DNA from: JADJPO01 sp046330955
GTDB lineage: Bacteria; Actinomycetota; Actinomycetes; Actinomycetales; Kineosporiaceae
Assembly: GCA_046330955.1 (NCBI GenBank)
Contig: JAXLRT010000021.1
Coordinates: 45,648-109,647 of the forward strand
Direction: 5' to 3'
DNA: 64,000 nucleotides
Below the pieces are notes generated by a model. That model worked only from the letters and a program-made list of their open reading frames with translations. It was not told where the DNA came from and did no database searches. The position numbers and the translations under genes were made by a program. Shown in pieces: positions 26,827 to 35,511 of the stretch. Position 1 is the stretch's first letter; every line of letters begins with the position of its first letter.

Positions 26827-27219
26827 AGCTGCGTCGAGTCGGGCCACCCTCCGCGGGCCGGCGGTGAGTCGATAGGACGTCTCGATCAGTTCGGCCACCT
26901 CATGCCAATCGGTGTCCCGCTCGCTCAGTTGCAGGCCCACCCACCCGCTCGGACCGAGGTAGGCCGGGCGATAACACTGCGGATCCTCGAGCAGGGCCGG
27001 ACGTTCCTCGTCGTCGGCGAGCACGACCACCGAATGACGGTAGGCGACCCACTCGCCGTCCTGGCGAATCGAGCCGCCGTAATAGGCGAACACCTTGGCG
27101 GTGTAGAACGCCGGGTGCCCGTGCGAGATCTTCTCGGCGGCGTCCGGCAGGGCCAGGGCGATGCCCCGCACCCGGGCGAGCAGCGGGTCGTCGTCGTCGA
27201 ACATCAGCGGGTGGGCCAT
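26821..27219 (-). CDS. MmcQ/YjbR family protein
   Basis: 132 residues. ALALPDAAEKISHGHPAFYTAKVFAYY and YLGPSGWVGLQLSERDTDWHEVAELIETSYRL match the YjbR (CyaY-like fold) family, found widely and suggested to bind DNA. ATG 27219 is used because TACGCT lies six bases upstream; the frame extends 19 codons further without similarity. Confidence 0.85.
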   Translation of the reverse strand: MAHPLMFDDDDPLLARVRGIALALPDAAEKISHGHPAFYTAKVFAYYGGSIRQDGEWVAYRHSVVVLADDEERPALLEDPQCYRPAYLGPSGWVGLQLSERDTDWHEVAELIETSYRLTAGPRRVARLDAAP

Positions 27220-27338
27220 CGCCCCAGCGTAGGTGGGTCCACCGACGAGCCACACTGGACGATTCTCGGGCACCACGCTCGGTGGGGCGGCCGGGAAGTG
27301 TCCAGTGAGGCCGGCGAAACCGCCGTAGGGTCACGCCC

Positions 27339-28310
27339 ATGACCATCGAGCCAGGACGCAGCCGGGTCGTCGTCGCCACCGCCTACGGCGGCCCCGAGGT
27401 ACTGGCGGTGCTGGACGTCGAGCGGCCGGCCCCAGCGGCCGGCCAGGTCCTGATCGAGGTCCAGGCCGCAGGCACGAACCCGTTCGACCACAAGGTCTAC
27501 AGCGGCACCATGGGCCGCGACCCGGCGTCGCTGCCGATGCGCCTGGGCGCCGAGGTCGCCGGCATCGTCGCCGCCCTCGGGGACGGCGTCACCGCCGACA
27601 GCACCGGCGCGCCGCTCGCCGTCGGCGACGCCGTGCTGGGTTACCGGGTCAGCGGTGGCTACGCCAGCCACGTGGTCACCGGTGCCGCGAACGTGTTCCG
27701 CCGCCCCGCCAACCTCGCCCCGGAGCAGGCCGCCGGGCTGTTGCTCACCGGCGTCACCGCGGCGCACCTGTTGACGGCGACCCGCGTCGGCCCCGGCGAC
27801 ACCGTCCTGATCCACGGCGCCGCGGGCGGCGTCGGCTCCATGGCCACCCAGCTGGCCGTCGTCCGGGGGGCTCGGGTGATCGGCACCGCGAGCCCGGGCC
27901 GGCACGAGGCGGTCCGCGCCCTCGGCGGTGACCCGGTGAGCTACGGCCACGGGCTGGCCGATCGGGTGCGTGACCTCGCCCCCGGCGGCATCGACGCCGC
28001 CCTCGACACGGTCGGCACCGACGAGGCCGTCGACACCTCGCTCGACCTGGTCGCCGACCGCACCCGGATCGCCACCATCGCCGCCTTCGGCCGCGCCCCC
28101 GGTCTGGGCATCCAGCTGCTGGGAGGCGGCGCGGGCGCCGACCCGGGCACCGCGATCCGGTCGGCGGCGCGGGCCGAGGTGGTCGCGCTGGCCGGGCAGG
28201 GCCGGCTCACCGTCACCGTCGACCGCAGCTTCGCCCTGGACGACGTCGCGGCGGCCCACACCTATCTCGCCACCGGGCACGCCCGGGGCAAGGTGGTGCT
28301 GCTGCCGTAG
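27339..28310 (+). CDS. Zinc-independent quinone-type oxidoreductase (MDR family)
   Basis: 323 residues. GroES-like N-terminus with GTNPFDHKVYSG, cofactor domain with VLIHGAAGGVGSMATQLAVVRGARVIGTAS (NADPH-binding AAxGGVG). The structural and catalytic zinc ligands of alcohol dehydrogenases are absent, so it belongs with quinone oxidoreductase/zeta-crystallin. TAGGGT lies seven bases before the ATG. Confidence 0.88.
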   Translation: MTIEPGRSRVVVATAYGGPEVLAVLDVERPAPAAGQVLIEVQAAGTNPFDHKVYSGTMGRDPASLPMRLGAEVAGIVAALGDGVTADSTGAPLAVGDAVLGYRVSGGYASHVVTGAANVFRRPANLAPEQAAGLLLTGVTAAHLLTATRVGPGDTVLIHGAAGGVGSMATQLAVVRGARVIGTASPGRHEAVRALGGDPVSYGHGLADRVRDLAPGGIDAALDTVGTDEAVDTSLDLVADRTRIATIAAFGRAPGLGIQLLGGGAGADPGTAIRSAARAEVVALAGQGRLTVTVDRSFALDDVAAAHTYLATGHARGKVVLLP

Positions 28311-28344
28311 CGCGCCGTCCACGAGCGCCGTCGGTGGCGTGCGA

Positions 28345-29319
28345 TCAGCCGGCGCGCAGCCCCAGCAGGTGGTCGCGATCGGCCAGGTAGCGCTTCAGCC
28401 CCTCGGCCAGCGGCATCGGGTACCAGTCGAGCTCGGCGATGGCGCGCTCGGGGCGAGGCTCCAGACCCGCGGTGATGAAGTCGAGCTGCACCTTCGCCAG
28501 GATCGGCCGCACCCGAACCAGCTTGCCGACCTGTTCCAGCGGCCAGATGGCGCCGTAGGCCAGCGGGGCCGGAACCGTTGGGGGGACGAGGCTCTCGGTC
28601 TGCCGACGTACCTCGCGCGCGAGCGTGGGCAGGTCACACATGGTGTCGCTGAGAATGAACGCGCCATCGTGATCGAGGCTCGCCACGATGCCCTCGGCCA
28701 GGGAGTCGGCGTGGATCAGCGGGAACCGCCCGCGAGGCACGACCGGCAGCCGCCAGAACCGGCGGTGGATCAGGTTCTCGATCACCGAGGTGAAGCCGTA
28801 CCCGGTGTCCAGCCCGCCGTAGAGCGCCGCGGGGTGGATCGTGGTCAGCCGGGTGCCGGTGCGTTCGGCGAATGCCACCGTCTCGGCGTAGGCGTGGTAC
28901 ATGGCCCGGAAGTACGGCGTCAGCCCGGCCGGGTCGTTCAGCGGGTACTTCTCGCGGATGATCCCGCCACGATGATCGAACACCTCATAGGTCGAGATGT
29001 AGACCAGCCGGCGCAGCGGCGACTCCTCGACCGCCGCCAGGAAGCGCGTCAGCAGGCCGTGGTTGACCTGTTCGAACACCCGGGTGTCGAAGGTGAACTG
29101 TTCGGGCAGCCCCACCCCGTAGACGGCGCAGTCGATGCCACCCAGGGCCTGCGCGAACACGTCGGAGGTGAACTCGGGGGCCACCTCGACCCGCACCCCG
29201 TCCGGGAACGGCAACCGATCACGACGCACCAGCACGGTCAGGTCGTGCCCGGCGGCGTGCAACGCGTGGGCCAGGGCGTAGCCCACCTGGCCGGTCGCGC
29301 CGACCAGAAGGATCTTCAT
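28345..29319 (-). CDS. NAD-dependent epimerase/dehydratase (extended SDR)
   Basis: 324 residues. KILLVGATGQVGYALAHALHAAGHDLTVLVRR is the Rossmann nucleotide loop, then IDCAVYGVG, LVYISTYEVFDHRGG and TIHPAALYGG follow the extended SDR order. The YxxxK catalytic pair is not obvious at its usual spot, so activity may be atypical. ATG 29319 follows TACCCT by seven bases and fits the family; six extra codons are open upstream. Confidence 0.82.
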   Translation of the reverse strand: MKILLVGATGQVGYALAHALHAAGHDLTVLVRRDRLPFPDGVRVEVAPEFTSDVFAQALGGIDCAVYGVGLPEQFTFDTRVFEQVNHGLLTRFLAAVEESPLRRLVYISTYEVFDHRGGIIREKYPLNDPAGLTPYFRAMYHAYAETVAFAERTGTRLTTIHPAALYGGLDTGYGFTSVIENLIHRRFWRLPVVPRGRFPLIHADSLAEGIVASLDHDGAFILSDTMCDLPTLAREVRRQTESLVPPTVPAPLAYGAIWPLEQVGKLVRVRPILAKVQLDFITAGLEPRPERAIAELDWYPMPLAEGLKRYLADRDHLLGLRAG

Positions 29320-29487
29320 GGCGGTCAGGGTACTCACGGGCTCCTGCCCGAGGGGAGGAGAATCCGACCTGCGCTCGTCCGGTCACTCCACGAATCGGAA
29401 CGTCGCGAGTGGGTGGTCGGGGCCGGCACGGGGCCGGCGCGGGGCCGGCGCGGAGGCCGGGCGGGGCCGGGGTGGCAGGATCCTGCC

Positions 29488-31248
29488 GTGGCGGACATCG
29501 ACCCGGACCTCGACCTGGACCTCGAGCTGGTGGAGCGACTCGTCGACGAGCACACCGCCGCGGGAGCGCAGCCCGGGCTGGCGTACGGACTGGTGCTCGA
29601 CGGCCGGCTGGTGCACTCCGGCGGGCGCGGCGTCCGGGACGTCGGGCAGCCGGGGCACACCCCGGACGCCGACACCCTGTTCCGGATCGCCTCGATGACC
29701 AAGAGCTTCACCGCGGCGACGGTGCTGCTGCTGCGCGATGCGGGCCGGCTGCGGCTGGACGACGCGGTGGCCCGGTACGTCCCCGAGGTCGCCGCGATCC
29801 GGTTGCCGACCACCGATTCCCCCGAGCTGACCGTGCGGTCCCTGCTCACCATGATCGCCGGGCTGCCGACCGACGACCCGTGGGGTGATCGTCAGCAGGA
29901 TCTGCCCGACGCCCGGTTCGCCGCGCTGCTGGCCGACGGGCTGAGCTTCGCCTGGGCGCCGGGCACCGTGTACGAGTACAGCAACACCGGCTACGCCCTG
30001 CTCGGCCGAGTGATCGCCCGGGCCGCCGACGCCGAGTACCCGGACGTCGTCCACCGGGGCCTGCTGACCCCACTCGGCCTGCGGGACACCGGCTTCGGCG
30101 AGGCGGTGGTCGAGCCCGAGCGGCGCGCCACCGGGTACCGGCGCACCGGCGCCGCCTGGGAACCGGTGCCGTTCGATGCCTACGGCGCCTTCGCCCCGAT
30201 GGGCGGACTGTTCAGCACGGTGCGCGACCTGGCGCGCTGGGTGGCCTTTCTCGCCGAGGCGTTCCCGCCCCGCGACGATCCGGACGACGGCCCGCTGAGC
30301 CGGGCCTCGCGGCGCGAGCTGCAGCTCGCCCAGGTGACGCTGGCGCCCACGGTGGCCTGGCGCTCGGTCGCCGAGCCACCGGTGATCCGCAGTACCGGCT
30401 ACGGGTTCGGGCTGCTGGCCGAACACGACCCCGCGCTGGGCACGCTGGTCTCGCACAGCGGCGGCTACCCCGGGTTCGGGTCGCACATGCGCTGGCACCC
30501 CACCAGCGGCCTGGGCGTGATCGTGCTGGCCAATGCCACCTATGCGCCGGCGCGGGTGCTGGCCGGCCTGATGATGGATGCGCTACTGGCGCAACGGGAT
30601 TCCCCCGGGATCGCCCGGCGGCCCGCGCCGGCCGGCGGCGTGGTGTGGCCGGCAACCGAGGCGGCGCGGGCTGCGGTCACCCGACTGATCACCACCGGGA
30701 CCGATGCCGCGGCCGAGGCCTTGCTGGCGATGAACATCGACCTCGACGAGCCGCTGACCCGGCGCCGGGCGCACTGGGCGGACGTCGCCACGCGGCTCGG
30801 CCCGCTGACGCCGGACCTGCAGGAGCCACCCCGGTCGGACTCCCCCGCCCACTGCGTCTGGTGGCTGCGTGGCCCCGGCGGCCGGGTCCGGGTCGAGATC
30901 CAGCTCGACCCCGAGCTGCCGCCCCGGGTGCAGACCCTGGACGTGACCGCCGTGCCGGACCCGCCGACAGCGTTGCGCGACACCGCCGATCGCGTGACGC
31001 GAGCCCTCGGCGACGCCGTCCCGACCTGGCCGGACGACGTCCCGATCGTGCCCGCGCTGCGCGCGGACGCCCGGCGGCAGCTGGCCGTCGCGGCGGCCTG
31101 GTCGGCCGGCGCCGGGCTGGGTCCGGCGATCGCCGGGGACGGCGCCACGCGGGCCACGTTCCGACTCGACGGCCCGGTTCGGTTGACGCTGGCCGTGGCG
31201 ACGGACGCCGCGGGCGTGCTCACCGAGCTGACCATCGTCCCCGCCTGA
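29488..31248 (+). CDS. Beta-lactamase/serine hydrolase family protein with C-terminal extension
   Basis: 586 residues. The class C beta-lactamase-like catalytic set is present: ASMTKSF (SxxK, Ser nucleophile near 70), VYEYSNTGYAL (YxN) and LVSHSGGYPG (HxG). No signal peptide, so it acts in the cytoplasm. The C-terminal 200 residues form a second domain of the DUF3471-like position. GTG 29488 with CAGGAT seven bases upstream is the likely start; the frame extends across the upstream antisense gene. Probably an esterase or peptidase rather than a lactamase. Confidence 0.85.
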   Translation: MADIDPDLDLDLELVERLVDEHTAAGAQPGLAYGLVLDGRLVHSGGRGVRDVGQPGHTPDADTLFRIASMTKSFTAATVLLLRDAGRLRLDDAVARYVPEVAAIRLPTTDSPELTVRSLLTMIAGLPTDDPWGDRQQDLPDARFAALLADGLSFAWAPGTVYEYSNTGYALLGRVIARAADAEYPDVVHRGLLTPLGLRDTGFGEAVVEPERRATGYRRTGAAWEPVPFDAYGAFAPMGGLFSTVRDLARWVAFLAEAFPPRDDPDDGPLSRASRRELQLAQVTLAPTVAWRSVAEPPVIRSTGYGFGLLAEHDPALGTLVSHSGGYPGFGSHMRWHPTSGLGVIVLANATYAPARVLAGLMMDALLAQRDSPGIARRPAPAGGVVWPATEAARAAVTRLITTGTDAAAEALLAMNIDLDEPLTRRRAHWADVATRLGPLTPDLQEPPRSDSPAHCVWWLRGPGGRVRVEIQLDPELPPRVQTLDVTAVPDPPTALRDTADRVTRALGDAVPTWPDDVPIVPALRADARRQLAVAAAWSAGAGLGPAIAGDGATRATFRLDGPVRLTLAVATDAAGVLTELTIVPA

Positions 31249-31304
31249 CCGGAAGGCCCGTCTGACCGGATGGCCTACCGGACGACCGGATAGCCTGCCG
31301 GACG
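31247..31304. repeat. Three imperfect tandem repeats in the LOG promoter
   Basis: Three units starting TGACCGGAAGG, TGACCGGATGG and CGACCGGATAG follow each other at roughly 20-bp spacing. The last unit creates TAGCCT (31291-31296), the likely -10, eight bases before the LOG ATG. Confidence 0.55.
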
Positions 31305-31883
31305 ATGAGCGAGCGACGACGTATCTGCGTGTTCTGCGGGTCCTCCCCCGGCAGCAACCCGGCCCACCTGGCGGCGGCCGTCGAGCTGGGACGCACGCTC
31401 GCGGCGTCCGGCATCGGCCTGGTCTACGGCGGCGCCCAGGTCGGGCTGATGGGCGCGGTGGCGGACGCCGCGCTGGCGGCCGGCGGCGAGGTGATCGGGG
31501 TGATCCCCCGGCAGCTGTTCGCCGCCGAGGTACCCCACTCGGGACTGACCGAGCTGCACCAGGTGCCGGACATGCACGCCCGCAAGGCGTTGATGTACGA
31601 CCTGGCCGACGCGTTCGTGGTGCTGCCCGGCGGGCTGGGCACGCTGGAGGAACTGTTCGAGGCCGCGACCTGGAACCAGCTGGGGCTGCACGCCCGGTTC
31701 AAACCGATCACGGTGCTGAACGTGGACGGCTTCTACGACCCCCTGGTGCAGTTGCTGGACGACGCCGTGACCGCCGGCTTCGTCTCGGCCCGCTGGCGGG
31801 CGAGCATCTCGACGTCCACGGATGCCCAGCAGGCATTATCAGAAGTGAAACCTCTGGAGCATGACCGAGGCGCTTCATCCTGA
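31305..31883 (+). CDS. LOG family phosphoribohydrolase (TIGR00730)
   Basis: 192 residues. ICVFCGSSPGSNPAHLAAAVELG and the hallmark VLPGGLGTLEELFEA identify LOG, which releases adenine from cytokinin-type or purine nucleoside monophosphates. GLVYGGAQVGLMG is the substrate loop. The last 25 residues (from about SARWRASISTSTDAQ) do not look like the usual LOG end. They run into a decayed gene remnant whose ATG overlaps by 23 bp, so the tail is probably the product of a deletion. Confidence 0.88.
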   Translation: MSERRRICVFCGSSPGSNPAHLAAAVELGRTLAASGIGLVYGGAQVGLMGAVADAALAAGGEVIGVIPRQLFAAEVPHSGLTELHQVPDMHARKALMYDLADAFVVLPGGLGTLEELFEAATWNQLGLHARFKPITVLNVDGFYDPLVQLLDDAVTAGFVSARWRASISTSTDAQQALSEVKPLEHDRGASS

Positions 31884-32030
31884 CCTCGAGCGAGTCCTGC
31901 GCTCCGCCGCTCACCTGCAATGATCATGTTCTGGTGGATCTGGTCGAGCGCTACGACGCCGTCCTCGAGGCCGTGGAGGCCACCGAGGGCTGGGCCACCA
32001 GCGTGCGGGCGAGTAGGCCACCCGTCCGCA
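31861..32030 (+). pseudogene. Remnant of an AbiEii-type nucleotidyltransferase gene
   Basis: ATG 31861 starts MTEALHPDLERVLRSAAHLQ and stops at a TGA. The next frame, from 31919, reads NDHVLVDLVERYDAVLEAVEATEGWATSVRASR. From memory these pieces resemble the first and second parts of AbiEii/AbiGii nucleotidyltransferase toxins, with the active-site segment between them missing. This implies an internal deletion and frameshift. The family assignment rests on short stretches and is tentative. Confidence 0.4.
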
Positions 32031-32094
32031 GCCCTGATGGTGCGGATGCGCCGGGTCGCCGAGCCGAGACTCGGCTGACCCGGCGCACCTCACC

Positions 32095-33726
32095 TCACCA
32101 CCTGCCGGTGTGCAGCAGCGCCGACAGTTCCGCGCGATCGGCCCCGGCCGGGGCCGCCTTCAAGGCCCCCGCCGCCGCAGCAGCGGTCGGGTCCGGGATC
32201 GGCAACGGCGCACACGTGGCGTCCGCGCGCCGTCCGGACTTGCGGGCCGGCAGGGTGCCGTCGGCCAGGTAGGCCGCGATCTGGTTGTCCAGGCACTCGT
32301 CGCCGAACAACGACATCGCGTGGCTGGTGCCGCCCGGGAGCCCGATGAGGCGCGAGTTCGGGAACCGGCTGCGCACCTCGAGGCTGCCCTCGTAGGGGGT
32401 TGCGGCGTCCAGGGTCTCGCCCACCAACAGGATCGGCGCCACGCCCCGGCCGTTGACCTCCACCGGGCGCGAGGACTTGACCGGCCAGAACGCACACGGC
32501 GCGTTGTACCAGGCGTTGCCCCAGGTGAGGAACGGCGCCTTCTTGTAGGTGCGCCAGTTGTCCTCACGCCAGGTCGACCAGTCGCGTGGCCACGAGGCGT
32601 CGACGCACTGCACGCCGAGGTACATGGCGTAGCCGTTGTCGTCGCCGACCCCGGCACCGTCGTTGTAGGTGTCGATCAGCGGCTGCGGGTCGGCGTGGGT
32701 CGCGTTCCAGGTGGCCCACAGGTCGGCCAGGTCGAGCCAGGTGATCTGGTAGTACCCGGCGCTGAGGAAGATGTCGCTCCACTCGGAGGCGCCGACCACG
32801 CCGCCGGCCGGGTTCTTGGCCAACTTGGCGCGCTCGGCGTACCACAACGCCTCGACCTGCTTCTCGGTCGTGCCGAGGTGGTAGACGCTGTCGTACTTGG
32901 CCAGCCAGGCCCACCATGCGGTCTCGGTGGTCTCGAACGCGACGTCCTGGTCGAGGTTGGCCTGGTACCAGACCTTGCGCGGGTCGACGTTGCTGTCGAG
33001 CACCATGCGGCGCACCTTGTCGGGGAACATCGTGGCGTACACCTGGCCCAGGTAGGTGCCGTAGGAGAAGCCGTAGAAGTTCAGCTTCTTCTCACCCAAC
33101 GCGAGCCGGATCCGGTCCATGTCGCGCACCGAGTCGGTGGTGCGCAGGTTGGACAGCAGGGCGCTGCCGCCCGCCGTGCCACACGCCTTGGCGTAGGCCT
33201 TCGACTTGGCCAGCCAGGCCTTCTCGATCGCCGAGGTGGTCGGCTCGTAGATCGGGCGCGGCCCGGCGGCGTAGTTCGGGTCGCAGCTCAGCGCGGGCAG
33301 ACTGGAGCCGACGCCCCGCGGGTCGAAACCGATCCAGTCATAGGCGGCGCCGGCGCCGTTGGGCACGAACTCACCCAGGATCGACAGCGTGAGCCCCGAG
33401 CCACCCGGGCCGCCGGGATTGACCAGCATGATGCCCTGGTACTGCGCATCCGGCACCGTGTGCTTGATGCGTGAGACGGCGATCTGCGCCTTGGCTCCCG
33501 AGGGCTTGCTGTAATCGAGCGGCACGGTCACGAAGCCACACTCCGCATTCCGGCGGATCAGTCCGGGGCTCTGGCACGCGCCCCAGGTGACCCCGGCCAC
33601 CACGTCGGCCGCGGCCGGGGCCGCCTCACCCACCGGTGCCGGGGCGGCGGCCGCCAGCGACGTGGAGCCGAGGGTGGCGGCCGCGACGAGCGTGGTCGCC
33701 GACAGCAACATCCGTGTTCTCTGCAC
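32095..33726 (-). CDS. Secreted TAP-like alpha/beta hydrolase (tripeptidyl aminopeptidase family)
   Basis: 543 residues. A signal peptide (RTRMLLSATTLVAAATLGSTSLAAAA, cleaved near AAA-AP) is followed by the alpha/beta-hydrolase domain with VNPGGPGGSGLTL oxyanion loop, FYGFSYGTYLGQVYA holding the nucleophile Ser (GxSxG), and the C-terminal TAP-like domain with VGETLDAATPYEGS (Asp) and GTSHAM (His). It is a secreted serine peptidase of the SlpD/TAP class. GTG 33726 follows AGAGAG; 12 codons upstream are also open. Confidence 0.9.
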   Translation of the reverse strand: MQRTRMLLSATTLVAAATLGSTSLAAAAPAPVGEAAPAAADVVAGVTWGACQSPGLIRRNAECGFVTVPLDYSKPSGAKAQIAVSRIKHTVPDAQYQGIMLVNPGGPGGSGLTLSILGEFVPNGAGAAYDWIGFDPRGVGSSLPALSCDPNYAAGPRPIYEPTTSAIEKAWLAKSKAYAKACGTAGGSALLSNLRTTDSVRDMDRIRLALGEKKLNFYGFSYGTYLGQVYATMFPDKVRRMVLDSNVDPRKVWYQANLDQDVAFETTETAWWAWLAKYDSVYHLGTTEKQVEALWYAERAKLAKNPAGGVVGASEWSDIFLSAGYYQITWLDLADLWATWNATHADPQPLIDTYNDGAGVGDDNGYAMYLGVQCVDASWPRDWSTWREDNWRTYKKAPFLTWGNAWYNAPCAFWPVKSSRPVEVNGRGVAPILLVGETLDAATPYEGSLEVRSRFPNSRLIGLPGGTSHAMSLFGDECLDNQIAAYLADGTLPARKSGRRADATCAPLPIPDPTAAAAAGALKAAPAGADRAELSALLHTGRW

Positions 33727-33881
33727 GCGAGTTCTCTCTTCCCCGTGGCGCCGAGGCGTCACGCGCTGGGCATCTCGAGCGGGGGCGCCGGCGGTGCCGG
33801 CGTCCCCGGGACAGTGCGATGACCAGTCCTACCGCGTTGTCCACTTCATGGGCAATCGAGGTGACCCACGACCTTTGGCCG

Positions 33882-34745
33882 CTACAGCAGGGCGTCCAGG
33901 TGCAGCTCGTCGGGGTCCGGCCCGGTGCGGAAGCCGCGATCGAGCGCCGCGAGATCAGCCAGCTGGGCGTCGTCCAGGGTGAAGCCGAAGACGTCGAGGT
34001 TCTGTGCGATCCGGTGCGGGGTGACCGACTTGGGCAGGACGACGAGCCCGAGCTGTAGGTGCCACCGGATGATCACCTGGGCGGGGGTGACCCCGTGCTC
34101 GGCCGCGATCGCGCCGATCACCGGGTCGTCGAGCACCTGCTGACCCGATGCCAGCGGGCTCCACGATTCGGTGACGATGCCGCGTTCGGCGTGGAAGGCG
34201 CACAGCTCGGCCTGCTGCAGGTAGGGGTGCAGTTCGATCTGGTTGATGGTCGGCAGTTCGCCGGTTTCGGCCTCGAGCCGCAACAGGTGATCGGCGTGGA
34301 AGTTGCACACGCCCACCGCCCGGACGCGGCCCTCGTCGCGCAGCGCCAGCAGCTCACGCCACGCCTCGACGTAGGTGTTCGCCCTCGGCACCGGCCAGTG
34401 GATCAGGTAGAGGTCGAGCTGGTCGAGCCCGAGTCGCTCCATGGACGCCTCGAACGCCACGCGCACGGTGCGGTGGTCGTCGTTCCACACCTTGGTGGTG
34501 ACGAACACGTCCTCGCGCGGCAGCCCGGCGGCGGCCAGGCCCTTGCCGACACCGCGCTCGTTGCCGTAGATCCGCGCGGTGTCGATGTGCCGATAGCCCA
34601 CCTCGAGCGCCGTCTCGACGGCCGACTGCACCGCGTCGTCCGGCACCTGCCAGACGCCGAAACCGACCTGCGGGATCGACACCGGCGCGGTGCCACCGAC
34701 GCCGCCGCGCAGGGTGATCGAGGGGACACTGAGGGGATCGGTCAT
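33882..34745 (-). CDS. Aldo/keto reductase
   Basis: 287 residues, TIM-barrel AKR. VGFGVWQVPDDAVQSAVETALEVGYRHIDTARIYGNERGVG contains the catalytic Asp and Tyr; LDLYLIHWP holds the catalytic His; VVLPKSVTPHRIAQNLDVFGFTL binds the NADPH phosphate. Resembles 2,5-diketo-gluconate reductases. TAGGAT is six bases before the ATG. Confidence 0.92.
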   Translation of the reverse strand: MTDPLSVPSITLRGGVGGTAPVSIPQVGFGVWQVPDDAVQSAVETALEVGYRHIDTARIYGNERGVGKGLAAAGLPREDVFVTTKVWNDDHRTVRVAFEASMERLGLDQLDLYLIHWPVPRANTYVEAWRELLALRDEGRVRAVGVCNFHADHLLRLEAETGELPTINQIELHPYLQQAELCAFHAERGIVTESWSPLASGQQVLDDPVIGAIAAEHGVTPAQVIIRWHLQLGLVVLPKSVTPHRIAQNLDVFGFTLDDAQLADLAALDRGFRTGPDPDELHLDALL

Positions 34746-34804
34746 GGGCCGATCCTAGGCACCAGGCCGGCTTCTCGGGTCACCGCCGCGGGCTGCAGCC
34801 CGCT

Positions 34805-34888
34805 CGATCGCACCAGATTCGTCAGAACCGAGCCGACAGCCACCGATGGGGCTGCCGGGGGCGAGTTCTGACGAATCTGGTGCGATCG
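34805..34888. repeat. Long palindrome, family B
   Basis: Perfect 24-bp arms (34805-34828 and 34865-34888) around a 36-nt loop. Each arm contains ATCGCACCAGATTCGTCAG. The same arms with two mismatches and the same 36-nt loop length, but unrelated loop sequence, occur at 50571-50652. The right end abuts the start of the duplicated TIGR03086 segment at 34887. Confidence 0.85.
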
Positions 34889-35265
34889 GCCCGGCGCTCG
34901 ACCGATCGTGCGCCGTCAGGCCGACGCGGCCTCCGGGGCGGTCCAGAACGGATCGCGGCCGATGAAGCCGATCAGGCGGTTCTGCGGGTCACTGCCCTCG
35001 GGTACCTCGACCCGCGGGCCGTACTGACCGGAGCTGCGCAGCAGTTCGTCGATCTGCTCCATGCCCTCGACCATCGCCGCGCAGGTGTCGGCGTCCAACT
35101 CGACGTCGCGTCCCAGCGCGCGGCCGAGATCCCAGGTGTGCATGAAGACGTCGGAGGTAGATCCGGTCGATCGTCGCGCCGACCGGCGCCTCACCCAGAT
35201 GCGGGTTGGTCAGCATCCGGAGGCAGCCGCCGGGTAGTCCAGCAGGGCCTGCACCGCGCTGACCT
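34887..35265 (-). pseudogene. 3' fragment of TIGR03086 gene, interrupted by IS110
   Basis: About 380 bp that match 36495-36876 almost exactly. It holds the last two-thirds of the protein (to FIGRDPFWTAPEAASA) and then stops where the IS110 element begins. Compared with the intact copy it has a two-base and a one-base deletion and about five substitutions, so it cannot make a working protein. Confidence 0.9.
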
Positions 35266-35487
35266 AATGAGACATACCTGGTCGGCCGTTGAGGCAGGAT
35301 CGGGCGCGGTAGCTGCCCGCGGGTGAGCACTCCTCTGGCCCGGACCTGGAGTCCTAAAGTCAGATCGTGCCCCCGCTGGTGGTCGGGAAGGGTGATCGCT
35401 GATGGGATGTCGTGCCGGTCGTCTGCTGACCTGAGCACTTGATCATTAGGTTGCCGAGTTCCTTCCTGCTGCTACTGAGCTGAGCTG
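35266..35487 (+). ncRNA. Candidate bridge RNA region of IS110 left end
   Basis: IS110-group elements encode a bridge RNA in the non-coding end before the transposase. This 220-bp stretch has no good gene. It contains GCTGACCTGAG at 35425-35435, identical to the empty target at 36869-36879 around the CT core. It also contains TCATTAGG at 35443-35450, the exact complement of the left-end junction CCTAATGA (35263-35270). TGAGCACT occurs twice (about 35323 and 35432). These fit target and donor guides, though the exact loop layout is not resolved. Confidence 0.45.
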
Positions 35488-35511
35488 TTGCTGCTGAACG
35501 GGTTCGGAGCC

